Source: Streptococcus suis (lineage in GTDB: Bacteria; Bacillota; Bacilli; Lactobacillales; Streptococcaceae). Taken from it: a stretch of DNA of 64,000 bases. The notes under the pieces were generated by a model. The model saw nothing but the letters and a program-made list of their open reading frames with translations. It did no database searches and was not told where the DNA came from. A program made the position numbers and the translations under genes. Shown here in pieces: positions 46,290 through 55,815 of this stretch (positions are counted from its first letter, which is position 1; every line of letters starts with the position of its first letter). The DNA is taken from contig NZ_POJD01000110.1 of assembly GCF_002960445.1 (NCBI RefSeq), positions 62,001 to 126,000 on the forward strand, written 5' to 3'.

Positions 46290-48782
46290 TTACTTATTCT
46301 TGAAAAATTCCTCTATATCTGCCTCTTGGATGCCAATCATGGGGTCGATGGTTAGTAGGTTGTCTACAGTCAAAATGTATTCTCTGGGTTGGGCACTTGT
46401 TTTTTCTGGCTGGTCTTGTTCAAGAAGGGAGAGTTGTTGGCTGTTTTCTTTGACTACTTTAACCTGTTCTTTCCTGTCTGGCTGAGTAGGTAGCTGGGTT
46501 TGCGTGGTTTCAGTTGTTTTGCTTTGGTCTTTTTCAGTCAAAGCTTCCTTGCTGTCCTGCTCTGCCATTTCTCCTTGGAAACGTGGGACCAGATAGGTTT
46601 TTCGGACGGTGCCGGCATTTTTGACGGCGTAGTCGAAGGCGGAAATTTCGCCTAGGAGGATGAGCTTACTCTTGGAGCGGGTGATGGCTGTGTAGACCAG
46701 ATTGCGCTGGAGCATGCGGTGGCTGGTGCGGGTGATGGGAAGGATAACGACCTGAAACTCACTACCTTGGGACTTGTGGATGGACATGGCATAGGCCAGG
46801 GTAATCTTGTACCATTCGTTTCGAGGATAGGTGACCTCGCTGCCGTCGAAGTTGATGGTAAGCTCGTCCTGCTTGGAGTCGGTATACTTGGCAGGTAGGA
46901 GGTCGGTGATGTAGCCCAAGTCGCCATTGAAGACATTGGCTTCGGCGTCGTTAACTAGATGAATGACTCGGTCGCCTTGGCGGAAGGCTTGCTCATTATG
47001 GAGGAATTCTAGCTCTCCCTCTTCCAGTGGGTTGAGCAGGGCCTGGGTCATGGTGTTGAGTTGGTCAATACCTGCAGCACCTCGGTACATGGGAGCGAGG
47101 ATTTGTACTTCGTTTGCAGGAATGCCCGACTTGATGGCTGCGCCGACAATGCGCTCAATCAGGGCTGGAATTTGTTCATTCTGGGATTCAAAATAGGAGC
47201 GGTCTGCCTTTTTTTCACGGAAATCGCTAGGTAGAGCCCCCTGTCGAATTTGGCTGGCAAGTGTGACGATGGTCGAATCGTCTGATTGGCGGTAAATACG
47301 TTCTAGAGTAATGCTCGGAAGCTTGTCAATTTTTAAGAGGTCAGCTAGGACTTGACCGGGGCTGACAGAGGGCAATTGCTCGGCATCGCCGACAATGAGA
47401 ACTTGGGTCTGGGATGAAATGTTCTGGAAGAGCTGGTTGGCCAACCAAGTGTCGACCATAGAAAATTCGTCTACGATGATGAAGTCAGCTTCGAGGTAAT
47501 CATCTCGGTAGGATTCTTCCTGTCCTTCAACAAGCCCCAGATGGCGGTGAATGGTGGCAGAAGGTAGACCTGTCAATTCATTCATCCGTCTGGCTGCTCG
47601 TCCAGTTGGAGCTGCGAGAAGGACTGGGCATTCTTGCCGATTGCGAGTCAAGTCAATCTTATGTAAGATGGCATAGACCGCGATAATACCGTTGATAACC
47701 GTTGTTTTTCCAGTCCCTGGTCCGCCTGTCAGAATGAAAAGCGGATTGGTAATGGCTTGGACGATGGCTTCTTTTTGAATATCGTCATAGGTCAAAGAGG
47801 ACATACTTTCCAGCTCTGCTATGGCAGCCTCAACGTCTGCGCGTGGGAAGGGTTTGAAGCCATTTTTTCCCATCAGGCGGGTCAGGTTTTTATGGATACC
47901 ATGTTCGGCAAAGTAGAGGCTGTTGTCGAAAATCTTGGTACCTTCTTGTTGAACCTTGCCATCTTCTATCAGCCCGGTCAATTCTTGGGCAACAGCAGCA
48001 GGGTCTAGTTCGGTATGGCGGGATTTTTCCAGCAGTTCAAGGGTAGCTTCTAGTAAATCTCTAGCCTCCACATAGGTATCACCTGTTTCCATAGAGCGAT
48101 GAATGAGGCTAAAGAGCATACCAGCTCGGAAACGTTGGGGAGAATCACTGGCAATTCCCAGGTTTTCCGCAATCCTATCGGCAATGGTAAAGCCAAGTCC
48201 CTGTACATCTTCGACCAGTTGATAGGGATTTTCTTCAATAATTTGGAGTGTTTTTTCCTTGTACTGGTCTTGGATTTGAAAGGCTAGCTTATTAGGAATA
48301 CCGTACTCAGCTAGTTTGGCCAGTATCAGCTCCGTTCCATAATTGAGGCGGAGTTTTTCGATAAAGGCCTGCCTATTTTTGCTGGATAGTCCAGAAATTT
48401 GGGTCAGTTTTTCAGGCTCAGCTAAAATTTTGTCGATGGTGTCTTCTCCATAGAGTTCAACAATTTTCTCGGCTGTTTTACGACCAATGCCTTTGAAATG
48501 GTCACTAGAAAAATACTTGACTAGACCAGCAGAAGTGGGCTTGCTGCGTTCGTAGCGCGTGATTTGCAGCTGCTGACCGTATTTGGGATGGGTGACTAGA
48601 TTGCCATAAAAGCGATAATCCTCCCCCTCAATGACATCGGCAATGGTGCCGGTCACAATGATGTCATAATCGTCATAGTCTGCGTCTGTTTCCTCAATTT
48701 CGAGGAGCAGGATTTTGTAAAAATTACTAGGATTTTCAAAAATGATCCGATCAATAGTACCGGTAAAATAAACTTCGTTCAT
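46290..48782 (-). CDS. recD2: ATP-dependent RecD-like DNA helicase RecD2
   Basis: 830 residues. Helix-hairpin-helix repeats come first (FKGIGRKTAEKIVELYG and VQGLGFTIADRIAENLG). Walker A TGGPGTGKTTVINGI is near residue 355 and Walker B-like FIIVDEFSMVDTW near 435, with the C-terminal UvrD-like AYAMSIHKSQGSEFQVVI. This is the SF1B 5'-3' helicase RecD2, acting in replication restart and repair independent of RecBC. A Gln/Thr-rich tail follows. lepB and rnhC lie upstream on the same strand. Confidence 0.94.
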   Translation of the reverse strand: MNEVYFTGTIDRIIFENPSNFYKILLLEIEETDADYDDYDIIVTGTIADVIEGEDYRFYGNLVTHPKYGQQLQITRYERSKPTSAGLVKYFSSDHFKGIGRKTAEKIVELYGEDTIDKILAEPEKLTQISGLSSKNRQAFIEKLRLNYGTELILAKLAEYGIPNKLAFQIQDQYKEKTLQIIEENPYQLVEDVQGLGFTIADRIAENLGIASDSPQRFRAGMLFSLIHRSMETGDTYVEARDLLEATLELLEKSRHTELDPAAVAQELTGLIEDGKVQQEGTKIFDNSLYFAEHGIHKNLTRLMGKNGFKPFPRADVEAAIAELESMSSLTYDDIQKEAIVQAITNPLFILTGGPGTGKTTVINGIIAVYAILHKIDLTRNRQECPVLLAAPTGRAARRMNELTGLPSATIHRHLGLVEGQEESYRDDYLEADFIIVDEFSMVDTWLANQLFQNISSQTQVLIVGDAEQLPSVSPGQVLADLLKIDKLPSITLERIYRQSDDSTIVTLASQIRQGALPSDFREKKADRSYFESQNEQIPALIERIVGAAIKSGIPANEVQILAPMYRGAAGIDQLNTMTQALLNPLEEGELEFLHNEQAFRQGDRVIHLVNDAEANVFNGDLGYITDLLPAKYTDSKQDELTINFDGSEVTYPRNEWYKITLAYAMSIHKSQGSEFQVVILPITRTSHRMLQRNLVYTAITRSKSKLILLGEISAFDYAVKNAGTVRKTYLVPRFQGEMAEQDSKEALTEKDQSKTTETTQTQLPTQPDRKEQVKVVKENSQQLSLLEQDQPEKTSAQPREYILTVDNLLTIDPMIGIQEADIEEFFKNK

Positions 48783-48816
48783 AGAGAATATTTCCTAAAA
48801 TAGTGAAAAAAGAAGA

Positions 48817-49130
48817 GGCTGGGCAAAAAGCCCTGGCCCACTTCTCAGTGTTCGTGTCAACATCTCAGCGCAGTGGTTGATTGGCAGATTTGTTCGTGTT
48901 TTACACTCCAAATCTGACCATTACGACTGTTGCGAACAAAGTTCGCTCTATTTCCAACCTCCAACAGTCACTACTCTGACTGTTGGAGCTATGCGGGGGT
49001 GGGAGTGCAACAGTCTGGGAATAGACTGTTTCAGCTCAACAACTGGAAATAAGGACTTGTTGACGAACTCTTTTTTGACCAGTCGAGTTCTTTCCCGCTC
49101 CCACTCATCAAGGCTCTTGACAACGGATAG
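48817..49130. repeat. Dispersed intergenic repeat, full copy between lepB and recD2
   Basis: It begins GGCTGGGCAAAAAGCCCTGG, contains GCAGTGGTTGAT, and ends in TGCGGGGGTGGGA plus flanking hairpins (CAACAGTC / GACTGTTG, CAGTCT / AGACTG). A second copy lies at 61390-61557 and a fragment at 39264-39318. It resembles repeats I recall from S. suis genomes. The lepB to recD2 gap (48783-49149) holds no gene. Confidence 0.7.
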
Positions 49131-49149
49131 TTCTGATTTTCGAAGAGTA

Positions 49150-49764
49150 TTAATCGACAGTTCCAATTCGATTGAAAGGCCACATGCGGAAGACAACTTC
49201 TCCCTTGATACTGTCGCGTGCGAAAGTTCCTACGCTACGGCTATCTAGTGATACCAGACGGTCATCACCTAAGAGATAGTATTGTCCTTCTGGTACTGTA
49301 AGGCTGAAATCAACAGAACCATTGGCATCCTGTGTAAAGGCTTGGGCAGTTTGGGCAACGGCTTGGAATTGTTTGTTGTAAGCATATTCTTCTTGCAATT
49401 TGTCCTTTTGAAAGGCTGCTAGGTATTCATCAAGATAGGGTTCATCCACTTCCTGCTCGTTGATATAGAGGACGTCGTTTGCATAGCGAATGGTATCACC
49501 CGGCATGCCGACCACCCGTTTGACAATGAGTTTTTCCTTACCATCGCTGTCTGTTTCGCTGGCCACGACAATATCAAAACGATCTATGGATGTGGTTTTG
49601 AACATAACCAACTTTTCTTGGTGTTGGAGAGTAGGATCCATAGAATGACCATCAACGGATACAGGGTCCCACAAGAAGTAGCGACTAGCAAAGAGAGCGA
49701 TCATAAAGAGAATGAGGGTCCCCCATTCAGCTAAGAAGGCTATGAAGCCTCGTCTTTTTCCCAT
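49150..49764 (-). CDS. lepB: Signal peptidase I
   Basis: 204 residues. A single N-terminal membrane helix (about 12-30) precedes the catalytic Ser in SVDGHSMDPTL (near 41) and the catalytic Lys in IVKRVVGMPGD (near 82). Box E, GDDRLVSLDSRSVG, is near 166. It removes signal peptides at the outer membrane face. It starts 9 bases after the rnhC stop on the same strand, and recD2 follows after a repeat element. Confidence 0.95.
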   Translation of the reverse strand: MGKRRGFIAFLAEWGTLILFMIALFASRYFLWDPVSVDGHSMDPTLQHQEKLVMFKTTSIDRFDIVVASETDSDGKEKLIVKRVVGMPGDTIRYANDVLYINEQEVDEPYLDEYLAAFQKDKLQEEYAYNKQFQAVAQTAQAFTQDANGSVDFSLTVPEGQYYLLGDDRLVSLDSRSVGTFARDSIKGEVVFRMWPFNRIGTVD

Positions 49765-49773
49765 ATTTATTCC

Positions 49774-50664
49774 TCATTTCACTAATTTTTGTGCTTTTTG
49801 CGTATTGGAAAAGTGGAGCTTGGCAGTTTGGTTTAGGCCTGCCAGACCATATTCTTTTAAGATGCTGGCTGCGACATGGTCGGATTTGCTTCCAGCTCCG
49901 GAAGGTAGGTTTCTGCCTACCAATTGACCGAGTTGAGCAAGATTATCCAAAAACATAGCCCTAGCAATGATTGAAGAAACTGCTACAGCCAGGTACTTAC
50001 CCTCAGCCTTTTCTTCCAAGGTCACTGGATTAGCAAATTGATTGGCTTCTTTCTTCAGGTATTTTTGGTAATTTTGGCTAGAAGTAAAGGCATCAATGAC
50101 AATCTTCTCAGGCTGGGCTCCCTTTTGTAGGAGTAGGAAAATAGCCTGATTGTGTAGGGCGACCTTGACAGACACCGCATTGTAGCCCTGCTCGATGACC
50201 TCATTGTATTTTTTGGGTGACAATAGCAGAGCTTGGTGGGGGATTTTCTCTTTTAAGAGAGGGGCGATTTGGCAGATTTTTTGGTCTGTCATTTTTTTGG
50301 AATCATCCACGCCAAGCGACTTGAGAAAGGCATGGTCTTCTGGGCGGACAAAACTAGCAACGACTGCCAAACCACCAAAATAAGACCCATTTCCTACTTC
50401 ATCCGTACCAATCATGGGCAGGTCTTGACCAGGACTGGTCGTCTGTTCAGAGCTTTCTGGCTCATAACCCCAGAGCCTTGCTTCCTGCTCTGCCATTTCC
50501 CCTTGGAAAACGACCTTGCCTGAAGTATAGATGGACAAGCTAGCACCAGCTAGTTTGAAAAATGCTTCTATATAAGGATTTTTGCTAGCCTGTCGATAGC
50601 GGTCGTAGTGGGCTAGCATGGCCTGTTTTTGCTGGGTTGATGGCTTTAGGACAAGAGTATTCAT
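49774..50664 (-). CDS. rnhC: Ribonuclease HIII
   Basis: 296 residues. The N-terminal TBP-like substrate-binding domain covers about 1-80. The catalytic domain begins with [20 protein letters not shown] near 84, where RNase HIII has the DEVG acidic pair, and later [11 protein letters not shown] and VIDAFTS carry further acidic residues. It removes RNA from RNA-DNA hybrids. It heads the rnhC-lepB-recD2 block. The usual rnhC neighbours zapA and mutS2 are not seen. Confidence 0.95.
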   Translation of the reverse strand: MNTLVLKPSTQQKQAMLAHYDRYRQASKNPYIEAFFKLAGASLSIYTSGKVVFQGEMAEQEARLWGYEPESSEQTTSPGQDLPMIGTDEVGNGSYFGGLAVVASFVRPEDHAFLKSLGVDDSKKMTDQKICQIAPLLKEKIPHQALLLSPKKYNEVIEQGYNAVSVKVALHNQAIFLLLQKGAQPEKIVIDAFTSSQNYQKYLKKEANQFANPVTLEEKAEGKYLAVAVSSIIARAMFLDNLAQLGQLVGRNLPSGAGSKSDHVAASILKEYGLAGLNQTAKLHFSNTQKAQKLVK

Positions 50665-50748
50665 GTTTTTATTGTATCACAAATGCGGGTTAGAGTGTGC
50701 AGAAAAGGGTGGTTTTTACTATAATAGGAGGAGAAAGTGAGGTAGACA

Positions 50749-51732
50749 ATGAAAGATCAAGTACAGTACAAGTGGGCGACCTTGGGGATAGGTGTCATTG
50801 CCAATGAATTGGTTCAGGCCTTGCAGGCTATGGGTGGCAATCTTTATTCGGTAGCCAACCGCACCTATGATAAGGGTGCGGAGTTTGCGAAAAAATATGG
50901 GATTGAAAAGGTTTATGCGGAAATCGATGAGGTGTTTGCGGATCCAGAAGTGGATATTATCTATATTTCAACACCTCACAATACCCATATCCATTATTTG
51001 AGAAAGGCCTTGAAGGCTGGGAAACATGTCCTCTGTGAAAAGTCTATTACGCTTAATTCAGAAGAATTGGTAGAAGCTATTCAATTAGCTGAGGCAAATC
51101 AGGTTATCCTGGCAGAAGCCATGACCATTTTCCACATGCCAATCTATCGTCAGTTGAGTGAAGTGGTAGCCAGTGGCAAACTTGGAGAGTTGAAGATGAT
51201 TCAGATGAACTTTGGTAGCTACAAGGAATACGACATGACCAACCGCTTCTTCAATAAGAACTTGGCGGGCGGTGCCCTCTTGGATATTGGTGTCTACGCC
51301 CTGTCCTTTGTCCGTTGGTTTATGACAGAAAAGCCAAATCAGGTTTTATCTCAGGTTAAACTAGCTCCGACAGGTGTGGACGAGCAGGTAGGTATTTTGC
51401 TCAGCAATGATGCAGGAGAGATGGCAACCATCGCATTGACCCTTCATGCCAAACAGCCAAAACGGGGGACAATTGCCTATGACAAGGGTTACATTGAACT
51501 ATATGAGTATCCTCGTGGCCAAAAAGCAGTCATTACCTATACCGAGGACGGTAGTCAAGAAGTCATTGAAGCAGGTCAAACTACCGAGGCCCTCTCTTAT
51601 GAAGTAGCTGATATGGAAAAAGCAGTCGCAGGACTTGAAAATACCATGCATCTAGCCTACACCCAAGATGTCATGGACATTATGACCCAACTCCGCAAAG
51701 AATGGGGCTTGGTCTATCCGGAGGAAGTTTAG
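50749..51732 (+). CDS. Gfo/Idh/MocA-family oxidoreductase
   Basis: 327 residues. The Rossmann domain (WATLGIGVIANELVQALQAM) and the EKSITLNSEELVEAIQLAEA part near 107 fit the Gfo/Idh/MocA family. The central lysine of the family EKP motif is kept in CEKSIT. The C-terminal domain begins near 125. The substrate, probably a sugar or inositol derivative, is unknown. It is monocistronic, divergent from rnhC. Confidence 0.88.
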   Translation: MKDQVQYKWATLGIGVIANELVQALQAMGGNLYSVANRTYDKGAEFAKKYGIEKVYAEIDEVFADPEVDIIYISTPHNTHIHYLRKALKAGKHVLCEKSITLNSEELVEAIQLAEANQVILAEAMTIFHMPIYRQLSEVVASGKLGELKMIQMNFGSYKEYDMTNRFFNKNLAGGALLDIGVYALSFVRWFMTEKPNQVLSQVKLAPTGVDEQVGILLSNDAGEMATIALTLHAKQPKRGTIAYDKGYIELYEYPRGQKAVITYTEDGSQEVIEAGQTTEALSYEVADMEKAVAGLENTMHLAYTQDVMDIMTQLRKEWGLVYPEEV

Positions 51733-51798
51733 GAAGCTCCTTGAACTCTATTTGAGAGCTTTAGGTAGATTTTTGGAACGGCTTTCGTTGGTGAGTAA

Positions 51799-51815
51799 TG
51801 TGACAGAATTGTAAC
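51799..51815 (+). promoter_or_regulatory. WalR/VicR box upstream of the Sip-like gene
   Basis: TGTGAC-N5-TGTAAC, matching the TGTWAH-N5-TGTWAH consensus at 11 of 12 positions. A further TGTAAC at 51830 lies 15 bases later. Confidence 0.5.
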
Positions 51816-51950
51816 AAATATATAGGTTGTGTAACAGAAAAGAAGCAATATTACGTAAGGGCAACAGTTTATTAAAAAGCCCTCTTTGTTCTTGTTTTTC
51901 ACAACAGAATTAGGTATGATAGTACTATCAAATCAGAAAAGGAATAGAAG

Positions 51951-53336
51951 ATGAAACGTAAAAGAGTTACAAAACCAAAGCATATGCGTCGTAAGAGAAA
52001 AACATCCCTTTTGCAAACAAATAAAAAAATGATGTACGCGTCAACCTTGGCCCTTTCACTTTTCACAACTGGTATGGTTAGTCCACAAGTTCTCGCATTG
52101 GAGTGGACACCACGAACTGTTGAAGAAATCGTTACTGAAATTACCAACAATGAAGGTCAGTTGACTTATACGGTTAAGTATGGTGATACCCTTAGTGCTA
52201 TCGCTTCAGCTATGAATGTTGATATGCATTTGTTGGCTAAAATCAATCAGATTACAGATATTAACTTGATTTTCCCAGATACAGTTTTGACAGCTACTCT
52301 TGATCAAAACAATCAAGTTACCCAGATTGAAATTGAAACACCAAGCCAGGAAAATCCAGCAGAAACTGTTCAAGCAACTGTGGATGTGACAGCTAATCAG
52401 GCGACTATTGATAATACAGTTGTAAACTTGGCTGAAGTTCCTGTAGTAGCCCCAGTCGCTCCAGCAGTAGAAGCTCCAGCCGAGGCAACAGCACCCGTTG
52501 AGCCAGCGGTAGAAGCTCCAGCCGAGGTAACAGCGCTCGTTGAGCCAGCGGTAGAAGCTCCAGCCGAGGTAACAGCGCCCGTTGAGCCAGCAGTAGAAGC
52601 TCCAGCCGAGGTAACAGCGCCCGTTGAGCCAGCAGTAGAAGCTCCAGCCGAGGTAACAGCCCCTGTTGAGCCAGCAGTAGAAACTCCAGCCGAGGTAACA
52701 GCCCCTGTTGAGCCAGCGGCAGCAGAAGCTCAAGCGGCGGCGGAAGCTCAAGCGGCAGCAGAAGCTCAAGCGGCAGCAGAAGCCCAAGCGGCGGCGGAAG
52801 CTCAAGCGGCAGCAGAAGCTCAAGCGGCAGCAGAAGCCCAAGCGGCGGCGGAAGCTCAAGCGGCAGCAGAAGCCCAAGCGGCGGCGGAAGCTCAAGCAGC
52901 GGCGGAAGCCCAAGCGGCAGCAGAAGCTCAAGCAGCAGCAGAAGCCCAAGCAGCAGCGGCAGCTCAAACTCAGGCAGCAACTAGCTCTTACGATGTAGGC
53001 TTGCAACCACAGGTCGCAGCCTTCCGTGCAGAAGTAGCTAATGCCTTCGGTATTACTTCTTTCTCAGGTTACCGTCCTGGTGATTCTGGCGACCATGGTA
53101 AGGGATTGGCAATTGACTTCATGGTACCACAAAGTTCAGCACTTGGGGATCAAGTAGCAGAATATGCTATTGCCAATATGGGTGCGAAAAACATCTCTTA
53201 TATCATCTGGAAACAACGTTTCTATGCGCCATTTGACAGTATCTACGGTCCAGCTTACACTTGGAACTTGATGCCAGACCGCGGAAGCATTACAGAAAAC
53301 CACTACGACCACGTACACGTGTCATTTAATCCATAA
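51951..53336 (+). CDS. Sip-like LysM surface protein with Ala/Pro repeats
   Basis: 461 residues. A signal peptide with a basic start (about 1-45) is followed by a LysM module (YTVKYGDTLSAIASAMNVDM, near 70). A 15-residue repeat (EAPAEVTAPVEPAV-type, about 6 copies) and a 6-residue EAQAAA-type repeat (about 14 copies) follow. The C-terminal domain has GDHGKGLAIDFMV near 380 and NHYDHVHVSFNP at the end, the metal-site pattern of LAS/M15-type peptidases. The layout matches group B streptococcal Sip. It is likely a cell-wall protein, perhaps with peptidoglycan activity. A VicR-type box lies upstream. Confidence 0.88.
   Translation: MKRKRVTKPKHMRRKRKTSLLQTNKKMMYASTLALSLFTTGMVSPQVLALEWTPRTVEEIVTEITNNEGQLTYTVKYGDTLSAIASAMNVDMHLLAKINQITDINLIFPDTVLTATLDQNNQVTQIEIETPSQENPAETVQATVDVTANQATIDNTVVNLAEVPVVAPVAPAVEAPAEATAPVEPAVEAPAEVTALVEPAVEAPAEVTAPVEPAVEAPAEVTAPVEPAVEAPAEVTAPVEPAVETPAEVTAPVEPAAAEAQAAAEAQAAAEAQAAAEAQAAAEAQAAAEAQAAAEAQAAAEAQAAAEAQAAAEAQAAAEAQAAAEAQAAAEAQAAAAAQTQAATSSYDVGLQPQVAAFRAEVANAFGITSFSGYRPGDSGDHGKGLAIDFMVPQSSALGDQVAEYAIANMGAKNISYIIWKQRFYAPFDSIYGPAYTWNLMPDRGSITENHYDHVHVSFNP
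52460..52970 (+). repeat. Tandem repeats inside the Sip-like gene
   Basis: 45-base repeats encode the Pro/Val/Glu-rich unit (52460-52720), and 18-base repeats encode the Ala/Gln/Glu unit (52728-52970). Repeat number can change by slippage, so length may vary between strains. Confidence 0.8.
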
Positions 53337-53347
53337 GACAAATAGTA

Positions 53348-53378
53348 AAACTCATCCTTTAGAGGATGAGTTTTTTTG
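53348..53378 (+). terminator. Terminator after the Sip-like gene
   Basis: AACTCATCC / GGATGAGTT with a 6-base loop and seven T. Confidence 0.85.
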
Positions 53379-53502
53379 CGTCCTTATATTGGATAAAAGG
53401 GGAATGTTTTTATTGAATAGCTGTCATAAAATAAGGAAAAAACAATCTTATCACAAGAGCAATAGCTGTAAATCCAAAAAAGACGAATGTTTATCAAATA
53501 TA

Positions 53503-53538
53503 TTGACAAAATATACGGGGCGGGGGGGGGGCTATAAT
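53503..53538 (+). promoter_or_regulatory. Promoter with a ten-G tract between -35 and -10
   Basis: TTGACA at 53503 and TATAAT at 53533 are both perfect but 24 bases apart; 17 is optimal. The spacer holds GGGG-C and ten G (53522-53531). Slippage of the G-run would change spacing, so the promoter may be phase variable. The gap 53379-53689 holds only this and the next promoter. Confidence 0.6.
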
Positions 53539-53607
53539 GGAAGTGGCATAGACAAATAGGGTGAATTAGAATAAAAAACTTGACCACGAGACCAAGAATT
53601 TGCCTTG

Positions 53608-53641
53608 TGTGTAAAATACTACCCATAGTATTTGTTATGCT
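53608..53641 (+). promoter_or_regulatory. Shared promoter motif, copy 1 (before the first gene of the block)
   Basis: A 26-base motif, TGTGTAAAATACTACCC then ATAGTATTT, contains the inverted repeat AATACTA-CCCA-TAGTATT (53615-53632). TATGCT follows two bases after the motif. Copy 2 at 59059 has the same spacing. Confidence 0.6.
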
Positions 53642-53689
53642 ATAGACAGAAGCATAGGAGATATGCAAATACATTTTAAGGAGTTATAT

Positions 53690-54760
53690 ATGTTAAAAGG
53701 AATTCAGTCTATTGGCAATCTTGCTTTGTTTTTTCTGAAGATAGTTATTCTGCTTGTTTGTTGGGATGCTTTTGACATCAGTCTATCCAATCCAAGCAAA
53801 TTAGCTAATTTTATTGTAGTGGGAATTGTGGTCTTGCTTTTTGGCAGTGGCAAAATGAACGATCTACGGCAATCGACCTTTTATAAGGAGATTTATCTAA
53901 AATTATTTGCTATGGTAGCGGTCGTCCTTTTTCTGTTCATTCCAACAGTCTATTCCTTGTTTCGTGTGGAAAGTTTGCTACAGGAGAATGGGTTCTTTCG
54001 GGTAATTGGAGGATTTATTTCTGTAATCGCCTTACTAATTTTTGTATGCATCGGAATTGTTCTACCTTTTTGGCTCATCTATCGTGCGGCAATTTTTATC
54101 GCTGGAACAGATCGTTCTGGCTATATGCAGGTGCCAAAATTTTTTAAGCATCAGCCTAAGAAGATAAGGCTATTTATTCTTAATAAGACACCAAGATTTG
54201 ATCGCCTAGCTATCGTCTGTGGTATTTTTTTAAGTATTGTCTATCTTCAAGCAGGGTCGGTCCCTTTACCAGCCTTTCTATCCTTTTTAAAGGTTGGGAC
54301 CTATATTCACCCTCTGGTTCTCGTGTTCTTGTATAAGATGATTTCGATTCGTTTTAATTACAGTATGCATAATTTTTCTTATCATCTCTTTGACCCAGCT
54401 TCGCCCGTATTTCCACGTCTGAAGCCAGGTTTTTATGAGGAACTTTTCAAGGTCAAGTCATCCGGCGGCTCTACTGTCCAACAGAAGTGGGAAGAAGACA
54501 GGCGGTATAATGCAGAAATTAGATACCACCGGGCGACAGTCGTTCCTGTCCAACTTCCCTTCATTACTCTTTCTTTGTATTGGACTATGGATGAGGAAGG
54601 GAAAAATTGGAAAATTTACAAACCAGAGCAATACCTGACAGGTCCTCGCTCTGGCAAGGTAATGACTGAGGCGGAAAGACGGGCGACATCCTTGAAGCCA
54701 CTAACTGAACCAAGTCTTATCAAACCAGTCGCAAAACAACCAGACATTAGAAGGAAATAG
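53690..54760 (+). CDS. Membrane protein, first gene of the WYL-linked block
   Basis: 356 residues from the ATG at 53690, which has AAGGAG before it; the ATG at 53663 has no site. About six hydrophobic helices lie in residues 1-250, and the C-terminal about 110 residues are soluble and polar (VKSSGGSTVQQKWEEDRRYN). No family was recognised. It is followed directly by the nuclease-like gene (2-base gap), so the genes are co-transcribed. Low GC in the first half. Confidence 0.7.
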   Translation: MLKGIQSIGNLALFFLKIVILLVCWDAFDISLSNPSKLANFIVVGIVVLLFGSGKMNDLRQSTFYKEIYLKLFAMVAVVLFLFIPTVYSLFRVESLLQENGFFRVIGGFISVIALLIFVCIGIVLPFWLIYRAAIFIAGTDRSGYMQVPKFFKHQPKKIRLFILNKTPRFDRLAIVCGIFLSIVYLQAGSVPLPAFLSFLKVGTYIHPLVLVFLYKMISIRFNYSMHNFSYHLFDPASPVFPRLKPGFYEELFKVKSSGGSTVQQKWEEDRRYNAEIRYHRATVVPVQLPFITLSLYWTMDEEGKNWKIYKPEQYLTGPRSGKVMTEAERRATSLKPLTEPSLIKPVAKQPDIRRK

Positions 54761-54762
54761 CT

Positions 54763-55815
54763 ATGGGGAAGAAATTTGAATTTATATTGCGGATAGTCTT
54801 GTTCGGAGTGGGTGTTTTTGTGGTTCGCAACACGCTTACATCCCTGTGGCCCTTTACCTTTATCAATGTGATGTTTTGGCTCTATATTGGGATACTGTTT
54901 GCGCGGCTTTTCTTTCCAGACTTTTATGCCCGCTACCGTTCCCATCTCCATCTACTCCCTATTCTTTATTTTGTCTATTCGATTTGGTGGATTATGGAGT
55001 TGACGACAGACTATGCTTTTCAAGGGACAATTGTCATCTTTATTCTCCTCGTTCTTTGGTATCGTAAATCAACCTTCAGGGAAAAAGAGCAGGCACTGAA
55101 AGATGAAAAAGAACGTGCCAAGAGGATGGAGCAGAGAAAGACGGAAGAGGCACTGGCCGTGCGCCATGCCTTTCAAGAGGGGATTATCGTGAGAGATGGT
55201 TTCTACAATCCTCAATTGGATGATTTAGAAGCCTTCGCTAAGCAGACGATTATGAAATTCACGATAGATACTGCTGAAAATCCAGACAAGACAGTTATCA
55301 CCTATCGTCGTTCCAATCGGTGGTTGCATGAATTTGACATTGACGATATGCCCTATGATCATATCAAGATTTATCATGATGGGGAGGTTCATCAGGTTTT
55401 GGCTCGCTTCCGTAAACAGTCTGCTAAACGTTTTAAGCGTGACAAGGAGCTAGGGCTGGGAGATTATCATAGACGGTCTTTGCGGCCGTGGATTCGCCCG
55501 ATAGATGCTGGACCGTATGATAGGACCCATATTATTCCTATTGGTTACCATGGTTTTGAGGCTGATCCACGCCTGGTTATTGGTTGGTCTAGTGAGCAAA
55601 ATAGAAATCAGTTTCCAGAGTGGGAAAAACTGCTTGCTTCTATCAATCAAGTCGAGGACATTATTTGGTACACGGAGATAAGAAAAACGAAATACGGCGC
55701 AAAGTGGACCTATGTGTTGACGGACAAGAATGGTCGTGCCTTGCAACGGGGTGAATTTGTCATGGGAACGGAAGAGAAGCCTGTGACCTTTGAATGGGGG
55801 ACCTATGAACAATAA
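54763..55815 (+). CDS. Membrane-anchored protein with DNA/RNA non-specific endonuclease-like domain
   Basis: 350 residues. Three to four membrane helices (about 5-100) are followed by a charged coiled segment (about 102-130) and a soluble domain. In the latter, PYDRTHIIPIGYHGFEADPR near residue 250 resembles the DRGH catalytic motif of the NUC family (here DRTH), and SEQNRNQFPEWEKL could hold the metal-binding Asn. It could be a membrane-bound nuclease or toxin. The motif match is by eye only. The next gene encodes a paralogue without the Asp/His pair. They overlap by 11 bases. Confidence 0.6.
   Translation: MGKKFEFILRIVLFGVGVFVVRNTLTSLWPFTFINVMFWLYIGILFARLFFPDFYARYRSHLHLLPILYFVYSIWWIMELTTDYAFQGTIVIFILLVLWYRKSTFREKEQALKDEKERAKRMEQRKTEEALAVRHAFQEGIIVRDGFYNPQLDDLEAFAKQTIMKFTIDTAENPDKTVITYRRSNRWLHEFDIDDMPYDHIKIYHDGEVHQVLARFRKQSAKRFKRDKELGLGDYHRRSLRPWIRPIDAGPYDRTHIIPIGYHGFEADPRLVIGWSSEQNRNQFPEWEKLLASINQVEDIIWYTEIRKTKYGAKWTYVLTDKNGRALQRGEFVMGTEEKPVTFEWGTYEQ

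Noticed and set aside
52206..53006. Long reverse-strand frame of 266 codons and an overlapping one of 191 codons opposite the Sip-like gene
   Set aside because: They mirror the low-complexity repeats of the Sip-like gene, have no RBS, and give Arg/Cys or Leu/Pro-rich nonsense sequence.
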